Source of the DNA: Bordetella parapertussis
GTDB lineage: Bacteria; Acidobacteriota; Terriglobia; Bryobacterales; Bryobacteraceae
Assembly: GCA_943328975.2 (NCBI GenBank)
Contig: CALQCC020000003.1
Coordinates: 1-64,000 of the forward strand
Reading direction: 5' to 3'
DNA: 64,000 nucleotides
Of the stretch, positions 62,076 to 64,000 are shown piece by piece. The notes below the pieces were generated by a model that was given only the letters and a program-made list of their open reading frames with translations, searched no databases and was not told the DNA's origin. Numbering within the stretch: the first letter of the stretch is position 1; every line of letters starts with the position of its first letter. The translations under genes were made by a program, and so were the position numbers.

Positions 62076-63158
62076 TTAGCGTGCCGTTACTTTGAATACC
62101 GCTTGGCCTAGTCGCAGGTAGAAAGAGGCCTCCGGGGCATCCTTGGGGCGTTCCACGGCTCGCACGTCAACCTGAACTTGAATATTCGAGGCGGCGCCGT
62201 CGTGTTGAATGGAATACGTTCCGCTGAGCGCCGCCTCTGCGGTTGCGGGTGTTGAAGGGGCTCCGGAAAGGGGGAGATTGAAGACGATGGCGAAGGTCTC
62301 CTCATTCCATCGGCCCGCCATGCCAATCTCTCCGTTCTTGCCTGAGATAGATTGAAGCCGCCCGGCGAGAGCCCGCAGCAGGCCGGCAGCGACGCGTGGG
62401 TCGGAGCGCGCGATCTGAGCAAGGTCGGGCAGCCCCACGAGGAATACACAGAAGCCCTCGTTGAGTAAGATCAGGTCCTTAATACGGCCATCGAGCTTGG
62501 CGCGATTCCACACTCCCGTAGTGGGATCGCTGAGAGCCGCGCGATGCTCGTGGTCGACCACTTGGTGCAGGTGACGGATTTCATCTTCGAGCTGTGCAAT
62601 GACGACTCCTTGTGAACGTTGGATGTCTTCGCAGCTTTTGATGGCGACCTCGCCAGCGTGGCGGATGGCTGCACGAATCGCGGCAACGTCGCCGGTGAGC
62701 GCCTTTGCCTCCAACCCTTCAAATTCCTGGCGTAGCACTTGTTCTTGATTGGTCCCTGAGTCCAGAACCTTTACGATGAACGTCTGCATCGACTCCATCA
62801 CGTCGACCGTTTCGGTCCGCATGCGAGTCACTTCCGTCTGGGCGAGTTCGCAGTAGGCCCGCAGTGCGCTGCGAAAATCGTTGGCCAAGCGGTCGGCTTC
62901 CGATGGTTCCAATAGCGAATTGGTCTGGTTGGACAGCCGCTCCAAATTATTGCGGAGGTCATTTCTGTCCTCGCTCCTCAACTCGATGGAATACTCAGCG
63001 GTGGAAGCGATGCACCGCGAAAGAATTCGCTGGATCGCGAGTTGCTGCTCATCGGCTTGATCCAGTTGCGCGACGGACTTACGAAAGGAAAGGACTGACA
63101 TAGGAACCGTACCCTTCTTATCGTGATCCTGAGCAGGAATCATAGAGTCAACTTTCAT
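62076..63158 (-). CDS. Coiled-coil protein with degenerate GGDEF domain
   Basis: 360 residues. The first 210 are helical with coiled-coil character (GVVIAQLEDEIRHLHQVVDHEHRAAL). Next comes a GGDEF-family outline (LSDPTTGVWNRAKLDGRIKDLILLNEGFCVFLVGLPDL) with loop RWNEETF instead of GGDEF, so catalysis is not expected. It overlaps the preceding gene by 11 bases, which means the two are one operon. Start choices at 63158, 63143 and 63101 cannot be separated; the longest is given. Confidence 0.7.
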   Translation of the reverse strand: MKVDSMIPAQDHDKKGTVPMSVLSFRKSVAQLDQADEQQLAIQRILSRCIASTAEYSIELRSEDRNDLRNNLERLSNQTNSLLEPSEADRLANDFRSALRAYCELAQTEVTRMRTETVDVMESMQTFIVKVLDSGTNQEQVLRQEFEGLEAKALTGDVAAIRAAIRHAGEVAIKSCEDIQRSQGVVIAQLEDEIRHLHQVVDHEHRAALSDPTTGVWNRAKLDGRIKDLILLNEGFCVFLVGLPDLAQIARSDPRVAAGLLRALAGRLQSISGKNGEIGMAGRWNEETFAIVFNLPLSGAPSTPATAEAALSGTYSIQHDGAASNIQVQVDVRAVERPKDAPEASFYLRLGQAVFKVTAR

Positions 63159-64000
63159 GCTGCGGGCCCGTGACCATCTCCACGGCGTGCGACAGGCGCG
63201 AGAAGAACAACGCAGGAGATTCGCCGGGCGTGTGTTGCACCAGTTCCAGCTGAGGCTCGATCTTCAGCGTCCTGGGCAGGCCTTCGTGTTGGAAGATATG
63301 GCACGTTGTGAGTTTCCTGCGCCATTGGTCGGGTTCCAGGTTGCGCGGGGCGGTGACGGCGTACACTCCAGCGCACCATGCAGCGGGACGCCCAGGCTGT
63401 GCGAGCGATGCCAGATTTGTTTCCAACTCCGCGAGGGCCGTATCGACGCGGTCGCGTGGATACTTCCGATAGAAATGTTCCTGCCCCGGGAGGCCCATCA
63501 GCACGACGCCAAACGCGCGGTTCTGCTGCAAGAGATCTTCCACCTGCTTGTCGAATGTTCGCTTCTCGACGAAGCCCTCTTTGAGGACAGGCTTTTGCCG
63601 GCCGCGATGCAATTCGGATTGCAACACGCGGATCTCATCCCGCAATTGTGCGATCACCAGGTTGTGCGCCTGCTTCAGTCCTTCGTAACTTTCGGTCACC
63701 GTGTGCAGCGTCTGACGAACCGCTTCCCGTAGGTGATGGATATCCTCGCTTCCGGTGGCCTGGCGTAACTGCCCGAATTCGCGGCGCAGCACCGTCTCAT
63801 GTTCGCCACTGCTGGTAGAAACGCCTTGTGCGAACGCTTGCATGGCAGTCGCGGCGGCGGCCAATTCTTCGTGCAGCCGCCTCACCTGCTGGCTGGCCTT
63901 CTCTGAATATTGGCGCAGCTCGCCTCGAAAGGCGGTGTGGGCGGCAGACAGATCCTCGGCTCCCGTGCTCTTGCCCAGTCGGCCCGCCAAACCCAAGACC
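63148..64000 (-). CDS. Coiled-coil, degenerate GGDEF-like protein (partial at window edge)
   Basis: At least 282 residues; the frame is open to the window edge and TTG at 63996 is the first possible start. Architecture as in the gene after it: a helical N-terminal region, a shared VIAQLRDEIRVLQSELHRG segment, and a C-terminal domain with KRTFDKQVEDLLQQNRAFGVVLMGLPGQ. The active-site loop position reads AAWCAGVYAV, without GGDEF. Probably a signalling or assembly protein, function unknown. The missing start lies beyond the window. Confidence 0.6.
   Translation of the reverse strand, partial: VLGLAGRLGKSTGAEDLSAAHTAFRGELRQYSEKASQQVRRLHEELAAAATAMQAFAQGVSTSSGEHETVLRREFGQLRQATGSEDIHHLREAVRQTLHTVTESYEGLKQAHNLVIAQLRDEIRVLQSELHRGRQKPVLKEGFVEKRTFDKQVEDLLQQNRAFGVVLMGLPGQEHFYRKYPRDRVDTALAELETNLASLAQPGRPAAWCAGVYAVTAPRNLEPDQWRRKLTTCHIFQHEGLPRTLKIEPQLELVQHTPGESPALFFSRLSHAVEMVTGPQHES

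Overview
The window reads as ordinary, densely packed chromosome from an acidobacterium of the Solibacter/Bryobacter group. Pointers: two proteins with the Solibacter-type TIGR03437 domain, a seven-fold SBBP beta-propeller protein, several short secreted TPR proteins, DUF4159, DUF5818 and DUF1223 proteins, and high GC. I see no transposase, prophage, CRISPR array or rRNA. No gene-free stretch exceeds about 160 bases, so there are no large empty regions to describe.

Layout. 1-776: 3' end of a tRNA with its terminator, then an exported PEBP-family protein behind a perfect palindrome. 786-5920: a di-heme MbnH/MauG-type enzyme, an esterase, an exported tandem alpha/beta-hydrolase that has lost the nucleophile serine in both domains, and a DUF4159 protein. 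5889-7746: a compact nitric-oxide module (NsrR-type regulator, 2Fe-2S/FAD/NAD reductase, group I truncated globin) with a clear NsrR-like operator. 7782-14463: small exported proteins, DUF1223, DNA polymerase III delta', a divergent Hfq, and a DUF1905/YdeI protein. 14481-19319: exported TPR proteins, ribonuclease III, an unknown exported protein and an exported methyltransferase. 19361-26123: amidohydrolase, GH3 glycosidase, O-methyltransferase, and a GMC dehydrogenase with its gluconate-dehydrogenase-type subunit 3. 26533-29753: an HxlR regulator, a BNR-repeat gene broken by a stop codon and a frameshift, a MoaD/ThiS-like protein and an MFS transporter. 29750-38349: second DUF4159 protein, a degenerate-GGDEF protein, the 1241-residue SBBP protein, a cupin and a TPR gluzincin. 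38434-42221: glycosyltransferase, mono-heme cytochrome c, an exported FMN alpha-hydroxyacid oxidase carrying a c-heme motif, a second PEBP protein and an orphan subunit-3 protein. 42242-45758: two TIGR03437 paralogues, the first frameshifted. 45761-54171: DUF4136, a large U32 protein, a YCII protein, and a complete fdsGBAD NAD-dependent formate dehydrogenase operon. 54200-64000: DinB-like protein, isochorismatase-like hydrolase, a HAF/Ig-like surface protein, a membrane HdrDE-like Fe-S protein, a UXS-like epimerase, DUF423, a DtxR/MntR regulator and two more degenerate-GGDEF proteins, the last cut by the window edge.

Themes. Much of the window encodes exported redox enzymes (c-type hemes, FMN, FAD with a likely Fe-S cluster, a molybdenum formate dehydrogenase) and proteins of the cell surface. 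At least eleven genes have a TANNNT hexamer only 6-8 nt before the start codon and no Shine-Dalgarno sequence, which suggests frequent leaderless transcription. The strongest candidates for something little described are the three-gene NO module, the FMN oxidase with an embedded CxxCH heme motif next to a small cytochrome c, the serine-less tandem hydrolase, and the family of three degenerate GGDEF proteins. All family assignments come from reading motifs by eye; no database search was run.
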